Below, piece by piece: positions 1 to 11,899 of a DNA stretch of 64,000 bases. The translations under genes and the position numbers were made by a program. Each line of letters begins with the position of its first letter. Position 1 is the first letter of the stretch. Under the pieces are notes generated by a model. The model saw nothing but the letters and a program-made list of their open reading frames with translations. It was not told where the DNA came from and made no database searches. Origin of the DNA: Odiellus spinosus (lineage: Eukaryota > Arthropoda > Arachnida > Opiliones > Phalangiidae); contig OY987225.1 of assembly GCA_963920705.1 (NCBI GenBank), positions 31,714,458-31,778,457 on the forward strand, in the 5' to 3' direction.

Positions 1-810
1 AACTACAGTAGCACATTAAAGGCAAACATCCGGAAACTGATTTTTGTTTCTAGATATAATATTCTAATTACGAGCAATATTTAAAAAAAAATATTTAAAC
101 TGCTACCATTTTTTTATAAAACTTGTTGGAAATTTCGTCCCTTCATGATTATAGAATATACTTTTAAACTATATCTATATTAGTTAACTAATATTTAGTT
201 TAAGAATAGGTGTCTAATTTTAAACCATAACTTTATTAATTACGTATTTTAAAACTATAACTAATATTAGTTACCTATTTTTAAAATATATTTAACTATA
301 TTCTATAACTATTTTTAAAATATATTTAATTATATAATTATCCTAATTTAAAACCTGGTAAAGTATATTATTTATATATTTAAATATTTTTTTTTATAAA
401 TTTTAAGTATGTCTGTAATCATCAATATAAACTTCAAAACGCCTTAGCTAATCGAACGGGTCTAATTTATAGTTTTTACCCATTTTGTATAAATTCTCTA
501 GGGACTTGGGGAAAAAAATATTCCGCCATACATATTTTGAAAACGAGGAAGCGTTGAAGTGAAGAACATCTCTTCCACGCAGCTGGGAGTGAGGGATAAG
601 TTTCGTTTTGCACTTTTTATAAAGTAGGTCGATCAAAATCATAACCCTGGGGGAATATTCCATGCCTGGTTTACGTGACGTTGCAAAATATGAAAGAAAT
701 TATTAAGCATGACATTTTTCCCTACATAAATAGGTATATTTACGATGTACATGTACAAAAACTTAAAAAAACGATAGGTTGTAGACCATATTTGCATATT
801 TAAATCTTTC
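1..810. other. AT-rich spacer at window start
   Basis: Strongly AT-rich (especially 1-420) with repeated TAACTAATATTAGTT-like words. Two short minus-strand frames (448-663 and 639-827) lack domains. No gene supported. Confidence 0.4.
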
Positions 811-814
811 TTAA

Positions 815-1504
815 AGGGAGAATGCAACCTAACTAGATATCCTGAACTCCACGTTTAAGGACTAGCGACCAAAGACAATTCAGGGTGACCACTTTTCCCA
901 TATTTCCTATTTTCTCCTATAATTTAATGGCAATTCCTATACTTCTACTCAAAATCTCTAGTTAAGGGTAAAGTTATAAATCATACTGTCAGCTGTGGCT
1001 GTATAAGATTATTTTAGCTTAACTGTACATTTCCCAGTTAAAATAGTCTGCAAAATTACATACTATTTAAGCAATTGGATCATATCAATACCATGTTTAA
1101 ACCGGTGACGAGAGTTGTGATGCAATAATAAACATGGTTCCTACTTTTAATTAATTATTTTTCTATTTTATCATATATTTTACACTTATTTCTTCCTATT
1201 TTATCCTATATTTTCCTATATTTCGTAAAGAAATTTCCTATATAGGATTTTCAAATTTTCAGTGGTCACCCTGTTCAGACATTGATCATGGCGATCACGC
1301 ATTCCCCATATAAGAGCCATCAATCAATGTTATTGGTCGCTTTCCTCATACGGGGAGTTCTGGATATCTCCATGAATCCAGCTAAGCCTATTTTGATGGC
1401 AAGTTTTAAATTTATTTCTAGTTTAATATTTGTTTGTAGATTTTTATACTGTTGGATTAATTAGGTTTATTTAAACGATAAGGTTTTTAGGCTGCATTCT
1501 CCCT
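815..1504. mobile_element. TTAA-target inverted-repeat element (family C), split by a second element
   Basis: Left end AGGGAGAATGCAACCT directly after TTAA (811-814); right end GCATTCTCCCT, followed by a degraded target (TAGA). The arms also carry an inner inverted repeat around the words ACTCCACG and GGAGTTCTGG. The body is interrupted by the CAGGGTGACC element at 881-1273; without it the element is about 297 bp. The right arm (ATGAATCCAGCTAAGCC to the end) recurs at 21098-21251 and 50517-50672. TTAA targets are used by piggyBac and Kolobok transposases; ends starting AGGG fit piggyBac poorly, but the superfamily is open. Confidence 0.75.
881..1273 (+). mobile_element. CAGGGTGACCACT-ended non-autonomous element, copy 1
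   Basis: Ends are CAGGGTGACCACT and AGTGGTCACCCTG, a perfect 13-bp inverted repeat. The interior matches 6810-7273 read on the opposite strand, including the central stretch with AACATGGTTCCTACTTTTAAT. Both subterminal zones are rich in the word TCCTATA. It lies inside the family C element. No exact target duplication remains. Ends starting CAGGG resemble hAT elements, but that is only a resemblance. Confidence 0.78.
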
Positions 1505-3221
1505 TAGAAGAAGGTTTCTTTCGACCCATAGGCATTGGTTAATTCATTTTTGGTTCCACTCTAGCCAAGGATAAAAAATAGTATTATACTAGTTTCGTTC
1601 ATCATTTAGTTTTTTAAATCAATCCCATGGTTCTTAAACTTACTATACCGCCTACAAGTACAAGACGAATATCTGAAATCGAGTTTCCACATTACAGAAT
1701 TCTTTGAACTTTTATTCCCTACAGGTAAAAAAGAACCTGGAACGTACGTCGTTCAAAAACTGAACCATCATCGACAGACTAGGTCTCAAGATTTTTATTT
1801 TTCATCCCATCATTCTATAGCTCTTTCAAAAGGGGTCAAAATAAAAAAAAAACTCTCGGAAGGATGTGGGAAGAATCTTCTATACCGCGACTCAACGCGA
1901 GGTACGGGTCATTTTATAATTCTTATTAATGAAAAAAAAGAAAATAATGGATTTGGCAAAAGTATTTGGGGACCAATACAGCCGGCGAGATCTTTTGAGT
2001 TCAAAGAAAGAACTCTCCATCAGTCTCCTAGACGAAGATATAGATACAAAATCAGTCTTAGATTGCGGCGTGTACAAAACTAAACTTACAATCCATCATT
2101 TCTTTCAAATAAAGAGGTTATCTAGTTTTACACGCGTTGAAATATTAACCCGAAGAGTAAAGTATACGAAGTTAATACTTCATCTCAGTTTGAATTTACA
2201 TCGAATACGAAGAGATGTTCAGTATCTGTTTATAACGTTTTGAAGAAGAGGTAGCGGGGTCAATATATATTGTACGTGCTGTACTCTTAACACGAATTTA
2301 TATCTGTCTATAGAAAACGAAGCATTCCTCGCGCGAGAAAGGCGTCGCGAGATATTAAAAAAAAAAAGCGCGCGGTACAACTTTCATTTAATTTGATTCG
2401 TTAGAGTTAACTAAGTTACCTACGAGCGCTTAAAGAAAATATACCACGAATAACCCGATCGTATAGCTTTACTCTCGTTAACTCATCCTAGTCGAACAGT
2501 TCCATAGAAGATGGAGAGACGGAAAAACATCCGAGAGAAAGAGGAAGATGGAGAGAAAAAAATTGAGTCCTAAAGAGAAATGAAATTCTCGTTTTGTCAG
2601 TGCATGTGTACTTGGTGTCAGTTGAAAAATGAGTAATTGACATTACTACGGCGGAGGATTAACTGGTAAAATATAGTTATTTAGAAAAAGTAGTACATAT
2701 TACCAAAAATGGTAACGAAGATATAGGAGGATGAATGAAAAATATAAAAAGATCGAAAAGCTTCGAGAGACAAACAGACAGACAGACGAGTTGAAAAAAA
2801 GGGGAGACCGTACGTAAAAAGTTAGACCTAATTTCCAACTTCTTATTTGTTTTTATACACTGCTGAAAATATTACAAGATTAAAGGCTTTTAAAGTGTGC
2901 AAGAGAAAGATTAACGTAAAGAAAAACTAATCTAATCGAACCTTTGGAGAGTTTGATAAGGTTTTAAGGCATATTTTACCAGTAATCAATTAAAAATAAC
3001 TTGTTTCCAGAGTTTAGTATCCCTTTAAGTGTAAAAGTTTTCATTGGGAAAATCTCTAAACTATTCCTAAGCCTAAAGTTTTCCTAAACAATAACTCATT
3101 AATTAATTGCAAAATTCCAGAATTTCCTCTAGAATTATATTTTATTGTAGGAGAGAATACAATCATCCGAAATTAAAATAAATCTTCGTTTAATTAATAG
3201 CGGCTAATTTATGTAGCCAAT
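1505..3221. other. AT-rich spacer, no recognised gene
   Basis: Holds a 104-codon open frame at 1929-2243 (lysine/leucine-rich, no domain recognised) and simple A-rich runs near 2350 and 2560. I see no splice-linked coding pattern, inverted-repeat element or RNA gene. Confidence 0.5.
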
Positions 3222-3806
3222 TTCTCAATCTCAATTTTTCTCAATCTCAATTTTTCTCAATCTCAATTTTTCTCAATCTCAATTTTTCTCAATCTCAATT
3301 TTTCTCAATCTCAATTTTTCTCAATCTCAATTTTTCTCAATCTCAATTTTTCTCAATCTCAATTTTTCTCAATCTCAATTTTTCTCAATCTCAATTTTTC
3401 TCAATCTCAATTTTTCTCAATCTCAATTTTTCTCAATCTCAATTTTTCTCAACCTCAATTTTTCTCAACCTCAATTTTTCTCAATCTCAATTTTTCTCAA
3501 CCTCAATTTTTCTCAACCTCAATTTTTCTCAACCTCAATTTTTCTCAACCTCAATTTTTCTCAACCTCAATTTTTCTCAACCTCAATTTTTCTCAACCTC
3601 AATTTTTCTCAACCTCAATTTTTCTCAACCTCAATTTTTCTCAACCTCAATTTTTCTCAACCTCAATTTTTCTCAACCTCAATTTTTCTCAACCTCAATT
3701 TTTCTCAACCTCAATTTTTCTCAACCTCAATTTTTCTCAACCTCAATTTTTCTCAACCTCAATTTTTCTCAACCTCAATCTTTCTCAACCTCAATCTCAA
3801 TTTTTT
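3222..3806. repeat. 16-bp minisatellite, about 36 units
   Basis: Unit CTCAATCTCAATTTTT, tandem and nearly perfect. The first block (to about 3455) carries the T form (CAATCTC). After two alternations near 3455-3505 the rest almost uniformly carries the C form (CAACCTC). Strand asymmetry is strong: guanine is absent from the top strand through the array. Confidence 0.97.
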
Positions 3807-4801
3807 AAGAAAATTGAAATTGCATTACAGATGATGGGCCCATAACATTGAACGCTATTGCGTTCACTGAGAATTAGCGTAATTTTACCTACTGATATTT
3901 TTAATTTTTAAATTCAATATCTGTGCCCTGTTGAATTATTTGTAAAATATCAATATTCTTCAGTAACTCAATTGCATAACTTCCCCGAATTGTTGGCCCC
4001 AAAACCGAATCTAAATCTAATCAGAATAAATTTCATTTGTTAAACCTATATACTGGGTTGAATTAGTTTTCTTTTGTTAACCGATATCTAGAAGAATCTT
4101 ATATCTACCAATTCAATTTCATTAAATAAAAAAAAGTTTATCCAGAAGCTACAAATGACGTCATCATCCTCTTTAGAAGTATAGATTAAAAGAGACAATT
4201 CGGAAAGAAACGAGATTTCACTTAAAAATCAGTTTCAATTTACAGTGCATAGAAATATGCAGCGGATGAATACGTTTACAAAAAAAACGGGATCAGGAAA
4301 GTAGTCGCTGCAAATCAAAATGATTTCGATTCAGAAGAATGAAAACAACCCCTTCATCCTAAAACCCAAGATGAAACTAAATCCTAAAAGCAGATTATAT
4401 TATATATTATAACAATATAATTCTAATTAAAACCTTACACCAATCAGCGCGAATCTTTTAAGATCTAATTAATATAATTTCACGAAGCCTAACACTGAAA
4501 TAAAATTTAAATTGCTATTTAAAAATAATAATCAGAAATTAAACGCGACTAATTTTAATTACAAATATATTAAATTTGTAATTCACTCTCCCTTTAAGAT
4601 CATTTCTTAAGTCGTTTTTTTTCTCTGCATCAAACTATCGGATAAATCTTTAAAAAAAAATGTAATAAGACTTTCGAGCTACGATAATCCAGCTCCGAGT
4701 TATAACGGTTTCCAAGAAAGAGAAAGAAAAAAAAAAGATAAAGAATTCTTAAAAGAAAATTCTTAAGGCGTACAGTTCTCGAGCGCTTTCTGATGCCTAT
4801 A
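3807..4801. other. AT-rich spacer, no recognised gene
   Basis: No open frame of note. Contains a TGACGTCA palindrome near 4158 and, at about 4580-4593, a CTCTCCCT end followed by TTAA that looks like a solitary terminus of a TTAA-target element. Confidence 0.45.
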
Positions 4802-4808
4802 GTATAAT

Positions 4809-5080
4809 CAAGGAGGATCAGAGAAGGAGAGGAAATGTGGGGACGGCGCGGTTCCTACTGCGTCGGCCTAAACTCCCACTCTGGGAGAACGGGGGTAGAG
4901 ACGTTTCGTGGTAAAATGTTGTCGCGTGGGTAAAACGAATCCTTTATGAGACGCGCTAGCTAGCGACCACGTGACAACAGTTTACCTCAAGAATTTCCTA
5001 TCCACCCGAGTGGGAGGTTGGCTCTTCTCTCTCTAACTCAACGCAGCCCCACATTTCCTCTCCTTCTCTGATCCTCCTTG
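4809..5080. mobile_element. Foldback MITE of the CAAGRAGG family, copy 1 (TIR type I), 7-bp TSD gtataat
   Basis: 272 bp, flanked by exact duplications gtataat (4802-4808 and 5081-5087). The two terminal arms are identical over 34 bp (CAAGGAGGATCAGAGAAGG...). The inner palindrome has its left CACGTG mutated to CGCGTG; the right CACGTG is intact. No coding capacity. Superfamily unknown. Confidence 0.95.
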
Positions 5081-5087
5081 GTATAAT

Positions 5088-6174
5088 ACTAAAGTTTATT
5101 TCTTCTCAGGCGATAGTTCCTTCATTGAAATGGGATTCATCTCCCCCGTATTCTCACTTACAATCTTAGTAAAAAGCAAATTCCCATTTAGAAAACCGGT
5201 TTTACATTATAAATTTCGATTCTTACGAAGATTGCGATTAAATATACCTTTCCTTTCTCCAAGGGTTATTTCCAAGAGTCTAAAATAAACGCCAATCCCG
5301 AGTCTAAGGTTTTACAAAGGAGATCCGAAGCTGTTCGTTCGTGAGAAGATTTTTTTCCTCTAATCAAGATGGCTGAAAAGCTTTGACCCTTCTTTTTACG
5401 AGACATCAAAGAGCTTTTTAATCCCGTTCGAGTTCTGTTATAGCTAAACTACTTTTATCCCATTACGTTTGAATATAGTGTATTAATCCACCTAGGGTTT
5501 GGCTTCATTACAACAATATCCTCGAACGAAAGTATATGTCCGAAATTCCGAATCAGTTTCGGTTTCCACTGAGAAACTTTTTAAAGCTAAAAGTAACCCT
5601 TAGGAACCTAACCTTATTCGACGAGATTAAGGGTTCCTAGAATTTCAGGCTATGAAAACTTAGCACTTATTCCGACTGTTGGGAAAAAATCTATACTAAA
5701 AGGAAAATTAAAAGAAAAAAAAAAAAAAAAATGGAGAAGTTTCGGATTTCTCCTTAAATCAGATCGTCGTCGAATTCTCTGGCTCGCTTAATATAGAACT
5801 GATGACGGTTCCTTTGATATATAACACGATATCTGATATCTTTCGAGGTACGCTTCGGGGTCAAAAGGATTTAATAACGTTTGCCAGGATTAATTCCAAG
5901 GATATCTTAGATTCGCGAAAGAAATTATCTTTTTCTTCATCTATACCGTGGGAGATATGTAGCTATTTTTTAAATTTTGGGGTCAAATTCCGTTGGAATT
6001 TAATTAAAGGTATACCTACAAATACGAAAATACCCGCCTGTTAGATTTAATCATGTACTTTCACAATTTACTGTCAAGTATGCCATCAGTATATAGGGAA
6101 TATTAATTATTTCAAAAGCTAGAATCTTAAAATTTTATATATTTAAGAAAATATATCCAATTGCTATAAAGTTG
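5088..6174. other. AT-rich spacer
   Basis: Contains a 17-base A run (about 5715-5731) and an 80-codon open frame at 5802-6044 with no recognisable domain. Nothing else supported. Confidence 0.45.
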
Positions 6175-6181
6175 ATTATAA

Positions 6182-6517
6182 CAGAAGCCGATGAAACCCT
6201 CCTTTGAAGTCTATTACTCCCGGGTCTTGTCTACCCCTCTCTGTATGGGTTAGTTTCAAAAAGCGCGATTCGTACGTTTCCTAACGGTAGATATTTTCGG
6301 AGCGGGAGTTCGTCAAGCGAATATCTCCAGCAGCCTCGGAGTTCGTTCAAAAAACGTCGTCGTTTGTGGAGAGAGAGAATTTCCAATTTTCCGTAGACAG
6401 GGGGATGAAGTATGACCCCTTCTAACTCGTAAAATCGGGAATTTTACCCATACAGAGAGGAGCGCTATATCGAACATTGAAGTAGTAGACTTCAAAGGAG
6501 GGTTTCATCGGCTTCTG
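6182..6517. mobile_element. 337-bp-family MITE (CAGAAGCCGATG ends), copy 1, 7-bp TSD attataa
   Basis: 336 bp with exact duplications attataa at 6175-6181 and 6518-6524. Terminal inverted repeats start CAGAAGCCGATGAAACCC and stay alignable, with gaps, for about 70 bp. Very similar to three copies inside the IR gene (25753, 26906, 28225) and in the same orientation as the last. Open frames seen inside it are by-products of the repeat. Confidence 0.93.
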
Positions 6518-6809
6518 ATTATAATAAGGACATGAAAGTTTGTTTCCATAAAAAGGGACTCGTAAGTAATGAAACAAGTAGTTTTTGTTTGAAAATTTAC
6601 GCTTTAGAACTAAATTCATCTACAAATCAAACCGGAACATTAACTAGTTCATTTTGGCCGTTGCATACGAAGAGCAAGGCATATTTGTTGGATTTAAATA
6701 AATTTAAAATTAACTGTTAAGGTAAGAGAACTCTAAGAATATACTTTAAGAAATTAAAGAAAGTTCCCTTTTAAATTCTCATTCAGGGTGGGTATAATAT
6801 TCACGAGTC

Positions 6810-7273
6810 CAGGGTGACCACTGAAAATTTTAAAATCCTATATAGGAAATATGGGAAATTTCATTGCGAAATATAGGAGAATATAGGAAGAATTTTATGT
6901 AAAATATAGGATAAAATGGGAAGAAATAAGTGTAAAATATATGATAAAATAAGAAAATAATTAATTAAAAGTAGGAACCATGTTTATTATTGCATCACAA
7001 CTCTCGCCACCGGTTTAAACATGGTATTAATATGATCCAATTGCTTAAATAGTATGGAATTTTACAGACTATTTTACCTGGTAAATGTACAGTTAAGCTA
7101 AAATAATCTTATACAGCCACAGCTGACAGTATGATTTAGAACTTTACCCTTAACTAGAGATTTTGAGTAGAAATATAGGAGATTATAGGAATTGCCATCA
7201 AATTATAGGAGAAAATAGGAAGGAGGTGAAAATATAGGAAAAAATAGGAAATATAGGAAAAGTGGTCACCCTG
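6810..7273 (-). mobile_element. CAGGGTGACCACT-ended element, copy 2
   Basis: 464 bp, ends CAGGGTGACCACT and AGTGGTCACCCTG, directly bordered by a 6-bp repeat cgagtc (6804-6809 and 7274-7279). It is the reverse complement of the copy at 881-1273. Both subterminal zones contain many TATAGGA words, all readable on the + strand. No transposase frame. Confidence 0.82.
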
Positions 7274-7279
7274 CGAGTC

Positions 7280-10116
7280 TAGCCGTACGAGTGTCATGAT
7301 TATCTTGTGGTCCTTTGGTTATTCTATAAAATAATCTAACTCTTTCTCTTAACGCAACACGTTGCTGATAGACATAAATGACGTACATAAAGAGATACAT
7401 CCTAGTCTTGACTCTCAAGGCCCTCGTATCATCTATACAAAACGCAGTTAAGATAGCCAATAACAGTTTGCAAGAGCTATACTGTATCCCTATTAGGATT
7501 AGCATCGCGTATCAATCCGCCTCACATCTCTCAATATTACAAACTATTCGCGAACGAAATAATAACTATATACTGACGAAATAAACCCAGGCTTTTACCG
7601 ATAACGTTTCTTAGTAAGGAATCATCTTCTCATAATATAATACCACGACAAAATCATTTTCAGGACAAACATGTAGGAACAGTACGCAAGAACTGATTTA
7701 TGAAACGCGAGAACAAAGGATGATTGAATTTGATAAGGTTTATTCTGTAGTCGTAAGATACCTTAATTTGTAGCAGGACGGCTCCCAATTGGAACAAAAC
7801 AGTTTGTTGAGAAATAAAGTATTTAAAAGATATTAATATTTCAAATTTCATAGTCTAAAGTCTAATATTAAATAAAAATTTAAACGATCTTTAAGTTCAA
7901 ATTAATTGTTTTCAAAGATTTTACTTGGATTCTGAGTTAAAATGAAGATAATAGTACCAATTATATCCGGTTTTTTCCATCTATTAACTGTAACCTAGAT
8001 AAAAAGCATATGCTACCCAAAATTCATTTAACAATTTTAATTTAAAAATAATTTAAAATCTTGCCATTTTCGCAGATTTCCTTGTATCCCATTTTGTAGT
8101 ATTTCCTACAAATTCTCACGTAATGTTTGTTGAGCCTCAATCAAGAACTATGACCTCATTGAAACAAAAATCTCTCTTTGTACATTCTCAGATTTCATTA
8201 ATTAGTTCTTGTGCTTCTTATATTTACGAGAAACCTTGTGGTTTTAAACATCTTGGTTTCGAATATATACCAAATAAATTTATTACTAAGTTTTATAGAT
8301 GTAACTAAACACATAAAGTAGTATATGCCAACAAACTGACCTAAAATAGGTCTATTACGATATTAAAGTATCCATATATTGATTTAAAGGATAAGTCTCA
8401 CGCGTATTTATATAATTTTATAACTAAAAATAAGGCCTGAATCATAATTTTATCAAATTAAAATAAAATGGCCCAAAAATAGTTAAGTTACGCATTTAAA
8501 ATAGGTAATTCCAAATAAGGGTGGACATTTAAGACCTCTATTCAGGCCCAATACGGAGGTCAATTTTGACGTCTTTAGCATCAAAAATATCCAAAATGTA
8601 TAATTATCTATGTCTGTCACAAACGCTTAACTTTATAGCAAAATTAAGGAGGGTTTTGGAAGTCCAGAATATACGAAAAATCAATGAATGACGTGTCACT
8701 TGACCTTTAAAAAAATGCTACATAACTATATACTTGTTGTAAATATCAGTAATCATAAAGATAACCGAGACATAAGTTAGAAAAAATATTTTTGGTTCCT
8801 CTTTTTTTTTCTTTTTGTTTTTATTCCATAGCCATTTCCACTACGGTAAAGTTAAGCTTACGTAAGATAGGCTTAATGTTTCGAGACATAAAGTAACAGA
8901 TGTTTCGGTTTGACTCGTTATCTTAATAGACTTCAAAAGAGATTTTTTTTTCCTTATGCCGTATAACCTTTTTTTTTTTATTCTTTTACTTCGATATCTA
9001 CTTCCGTTTTGTACGAAGTATCAGTCTGAAATATCAGTACGTATAAAGCGAAGTTTCCACTCTATTTCATAATGAATAAGGCAGTAGGAAACGTAGTATA
9101 TATAGAATACTCAAAATGGTTCATAATATAGTCGATATCAGTCTGAATTCACTGTTAGTATAAAGCTATGATTCCATTTAAAACGTATACGATATTTTAT
9201 TATCTATGAGAATTAATATTGTGTATAATTCCGCCTTAGTTTCTCATATTATGTCAACTATTATTGAACAGAAGTTAGTAGAGTTATTTGAAAACATTCG
9301 TACCACGTGTAGAAAAGTCATATTGATTCGTATTATAGTATAAATCAGTCGGAGATTGCATTAGGGTTACATATATTTCGTACGAAACTAACTCAGAATT
9401 ATATATACGGGTTTCTAGCCAAGCTGTTCCGTATTCCTTCTGTAATGTCAAACTGATTCATTCCGTAACACAATTTATTTATTTTTTTCGACCATCCTTT
9501 CAGTATTAGTTTTTGTTACTTTAAGAGGGGGGGGGGATGGAAACATCATCCTATCGAGATAACGATAATAAATGATTTTGTTTCTACTTTTATTTAGCCC
9601 GGACTCTGTGGCGTACTTAACTTTTTCCTGTCGTTTTTTTGGGGGGTATTTTGTCAACCACTCAACCCTAAACAACCCCTCTCTCTCTCTTTTAGGGCTT
9701 TTCAGTAAAGATTAATTGCCCGTGAAAATATTCTTGTAAATAAAAGTAAAATAGATGAAATTTATTCTTTAATTGCGATAAAATTATGTACGTTTAAAAG
9801 ATTACTTGAATTTTAAAGGTATCTGTGTATAAATCTGAAGAAAAACATAACTGCGTTTGAAATTAGTTCATTTTTGAGAAATTCTACACATATGTTCAAT
9901 TAATTTTAATTAATGAGGTGTGGTTTTATAGTAAATAAAATTATTTACGCCTTAATTAAAATTAAACTGAAAACACGGGCTTCAATTAAAGTTCATAAGA
10001 ATAATATTTACCCAAGTTTTTCAAAAATATATTTTAGGACACCATAGATAAAAATTAATTAATATTAATTATTGTCTAAAATTTCCAATATATTTTTAAT
10101 TACTTTTACTTTTTTT
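7280..10116. other. AT-rich spacer
   Basis: Short open frames (for example 7378-7584 and 8123-8308) show no domain or exon-like joins. Contains a pyrimidine tract at about 9680-9694 and an 8-9 base G run near 9525-9535. No element with recognisable ends was found. Confidence 0.4.
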
Positions 10117-10416
10117 AAGTCGAGTTCACATTGGAGACTTTGAACCCGTTTTAGAAATGTCAAAGTAGCTATGATCAATCACACTGGCACTTAATCGATT
10201 TGAAACGGTAAAATCAAACCGATATTCAAATCACCAGGAATCATTTTAAGCGTCACGTGTTCACGCATTATCTTTATAAATCGATTTATTGTAGCCTTAT
10301 TTATCGAGAAATCGAATGAAATCGATTCGAGAAAAGACGGTTTCCCGTTCACACGAGACTAAAGAAACGTTTTGAAACGATTTAAATCGATTCCAAGGCC
10401 TAGTATGAACGCGGCT
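10117..10416 (-). mobile_element. Family B MITE (GCGTTCAYACTAG ends), copy 1
   Basis: Left end AAGTCGAGTTCACA, right end CTAGTATGAACGCGGCT. The interior is full of ATCGATTT and AAATCGAT palindromes and matches seven other copies in the window. Clear target duplication not seen, so edges are accurate to a few bases. Superfamily not assigned. Confidence 0.8.
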
Positions 10417-11349
10417 ACTTTGGGGTTAAAACAAATTGGAAAATATTGAAAAATAGTGAAAATTATAATAAGATATAGGAAAGCATTGAAAGAATGGTCA
10501 TTCAACTAACGAGGGGTTTAATTCTTCTAGATTATAATTAATCCCAACAATCCAATAATTAATTTAAACACATTATAACAAAAATGACGAGGGTCTTTAA
10601 ATTTTATCGTCTATTAGAAAATTCCCCATCATCATAAGCGATCTCGAGCGCGAGTATATTAACCTCCGCTCGACAAATAGCGCGTCTTCATTCAACCAAG
10701 GTCATTTAATTAAAATATTCAGACGATTCAGACGCGAAAATATGGTTCGATAGAGTCACCAAAAATGTCAACTCTTCCCCTGGCCCGCCTGAAGGCCCCC
10801 TTTACCCCGTCTTAAGACGTTTATCTAGAAGATATTCGAGATATGGTTGGTATTCGTGTTCCAATCCAAAGACTATGTGAGAAGTATAGGATGTAGTTTA
10901 AGGGAACCCATTGGATATATTAAGCTTATATAGCCCAGGTTGAATTTTCACTATATAAACGGACTGACCACGCTTTATATACGAGTTGTATACTATCTAA
11001 ATGTATAAGTTTGGTAATTTAAGTCTTCCAAGACCAGCGACACACGTACAAGGGGTTTTGGTTTTCGCGATGGAAGATTAGGGAGTTTAATGTGATGTCA
11101 TGGTGTTAAAGGAAGGAGATTAAAAGAACAACAGCTTCTATTTATAATTTGAGGATAAAAAGAGGGATGCGGTTCGAATAGAATAATTACGGCGTTACCA
11201 TGGTTTAGATCTAGATTTAGATCTTTTCGAAAAGAGTGTTTAAAACGATTAAATATATATATATAAAATATGCTTTAATGACGTATTCCCTCATGCTACG
11301 TCATCAATTGGAAAATGTAAATTTTTGAAATTTCCATTTCCCAGCTGGT
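10417..11349. other. AT-rich spacer
   Basis: No gene or bounded element recognised. A short TA run at about 11255-11266 is the only simple repeat. Confidence 0.4.
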
Positions 11350-11624
11350 TTCCTGACTTTTATCCTAATTTCCTGACCTTTTAATTAATTTCCTGACCTT
11401 TTAATCAATTTCCTGACCTTTTAATCAATTTCCTGACCTTTTAATCAATTTCCTGACCTTTTAATCAATTTCCTGACCTTTTAATCAATTTTCTGACCTT
11501 TTCATCAATTTTCTGACCTTTTCATCAATTTTCTGACCTTTTCATCAATTTTCTGACCTTTTCATCAATTTTCTGACCTTTTCATCAATTTTCTGACCTT
11601 TTCATCAATTTTCTGACCTTTTAA
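11350..11624. repeat. 20-bp minisatellite, about 13-14 units, degenerate flanks
   Basis: Unit TTCCTGACCTTTTAATCAAT in the first block, switching at about 11485-11500 to TTTCTGACCTTTTCATCAAT in the second. Two co-segregating changes (C to T, A to C) mark the switch. Degenerate relatives (TTTTCTGA, TTTCCTGA) continue to about 11890, suggesting an older, decaying array edge. Confidence 0.95.
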
Positions 11625-11899
11625 ACAATGTCCCCATCATTTTTCTGATATTTTCCTGATCTTTTAATCGAATATACCATTTTTCTGACAATTTTCTGAA
11701 CTTTTAACTTATATTATCCAATTTCAAACATATTTCCAAATTTCTCTGATAGCTGTCTGCAATTTTAACTTATTTTCCTATTTCTCTGTCTATTTCCTGA
11801 CCTTAGAACTTATTTCACAGTTTCTGATTATTTTTGACATATTTTTTTCCATTTTTCTGACATTCTGACCTATTTTTCTCCATTCCCAGACTTCTCTAC

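Noticed and set aside
1929-2243. 104-codon open frame
   Set aside because: Lysine- and leucine-rich as expected in AT-rich DNA; no domain, homology recollection or exon structure.
3222-3806. Possible CRISPR-like array
   Set aside because: Repeats are directly tandem without unique spacers; it is a minisatellite in a eukaryotic genome.
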